This document shows, one piece after another, positions 63,868 through 64,000 of a stretch of DNA of 64,000 nucleotides. Where the stretch lies: contig CADANC010000001.1 of the NCBI GenBank assembly GCA_902789225.1, positions 124,001-188,000 on the forward strand. The letters are read 5' to 3'. A program made the translations under genes and the position numbers. Positions within the stretch are counted from its first letter, which is position 1. The number at the start of each line of letters is the position of its first letter. The notes under the pieces are model-generated. The model did no database searches, was not told the origin of the DNA, and worked only from the letters and a program-made list of their open reading frames with translations. Source of the stretch: an uncultured Erysipelotrichaceae bacterium. GTDB taxonomy: Bacteria; Bacillota_I; Bacilli_A; RF39; UBA660.

Positions 63868-64000
63868 ATTTCTTTTTAAGAAAATCAAAGAGTCCCTTAC
63901 TTTCTTTAGCTTTTCCACTTTTAGTACTATCAACCATAGTAATAGTGTTATTAGCAAAATTATTATCAACCATATTTGTATTAGCATTAACATTATTTGC
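63866..64000 (-). CDS. C-terminal fragment of an unidentified protein
   Basis: An open minus-strand frame enters from the window edge and ends at TAG (63866-63868). The 44 residues are Asn-rich and end in GLFDFLKKK, so this is the tail of a longer protein whose function cannot be told. Confidence 0.6.
   Translation of the reverse strand, partial: ANNVNANTNMVDNNFANNTITMVDSTKSGKAKESKGLFDFLKKK

Overview
The window is very AT-rich, gene-dense and mostly transcribed from the minus strand. It looks like the chromosome of an uncultured low-GC Bacillota (Bacilli or RF39/Erysipelotrichia-like gut lineage); this placement is inferred from gene content and style, not from a marker phylogeny. TGA is used as a stop (for example argH's upstream neighbour and the cysteine desulfurase) and Trp is TGG, so the Mycoplasma code is not in use. 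Wall genes (Ddl, MurF, an L,D-transpeptidase, a VanY-type carboxypeptidase, a glucosaminidase-like enzyme) show that the organism has peptidoglycan. There are no insertion sequences, prophage genes or CRISPR arrays. Seven tRNA genes are present.

Layout. 0-10 kb: a truncated cyclic beta-glucan synthase-like gene, a thioester-domain surface adhesin with six Cys repeats, four tRNAs, a P-type ATPase, tRNA-Lys and an L,D-transpeptidase. 9.6-13.2 kb: an alpha/beta hydrolase-murF-ddl operon making and attaching D-Ala-D-Ala. 13-24.5 kb: a HELAH-motif protein, an MBL hydrolase, tRNA-Gly, a SHOCT protein, an unusual DUF2207-radical SAM/SPASM operon, a YdcF-like membrane protein, a sortase-like protein and a DUF1846 protein. 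24.5-26.2 kb: argH behind a complete T-box leader. 26-37.8 kb: a thioredoxin-like lipoprotein, rubredoxin, a DJ-1 protein, a glycosyltransferase, several uncharacterised operons, VanY and Nnr. 37.9-40.1 kb: a housekeeping-type sigma factor with a large insertion inside region 4. 40-51 kb: Nudix, tRNA-Cys, a 1606-residue nucleotidyltransferase-fold protein, a HopA1-like operon and membrane-anchored proteins. 50.9-52.2 kb: a roughly 620-nt non-coding RNA with a consensus promoter directly upstream of a DUF21-like membrane protein, which I read as OLE RNA plus OapA. 52-64 kb: tRNA-binding protein, glucosaminidase, a PLP enzyme, a sirtuin, an ABC transporter, a secreted-metallopeptidase/Nudix operon and a cysteine desulfurase-thioredoxin-CcdA-like redox operon.

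The most interesting items are: (1) a DUF2207 membrane protein whose cytosolic tail carries two CSSCGGG units and overlaps the gene for a SPASM radical SAM enzyme by 7 nt, suggesting an enzyme-substrate pair; (2) the OLE RNA/OapA locus; (3) the sigma factor with about 255 residues inserted between regions 4.1 and 4.2; (4) the giant nucleotidyltransferase-fold protein next to a HopA1-like operon; (5) a sortase-like protein with the Cys/His spacing of sortases but no visible catalytic Arg; (6) MurF with a membrane domain in place of its usual N-terminal domain. Functional readings come from motifs recognised by eye; no database search was run.
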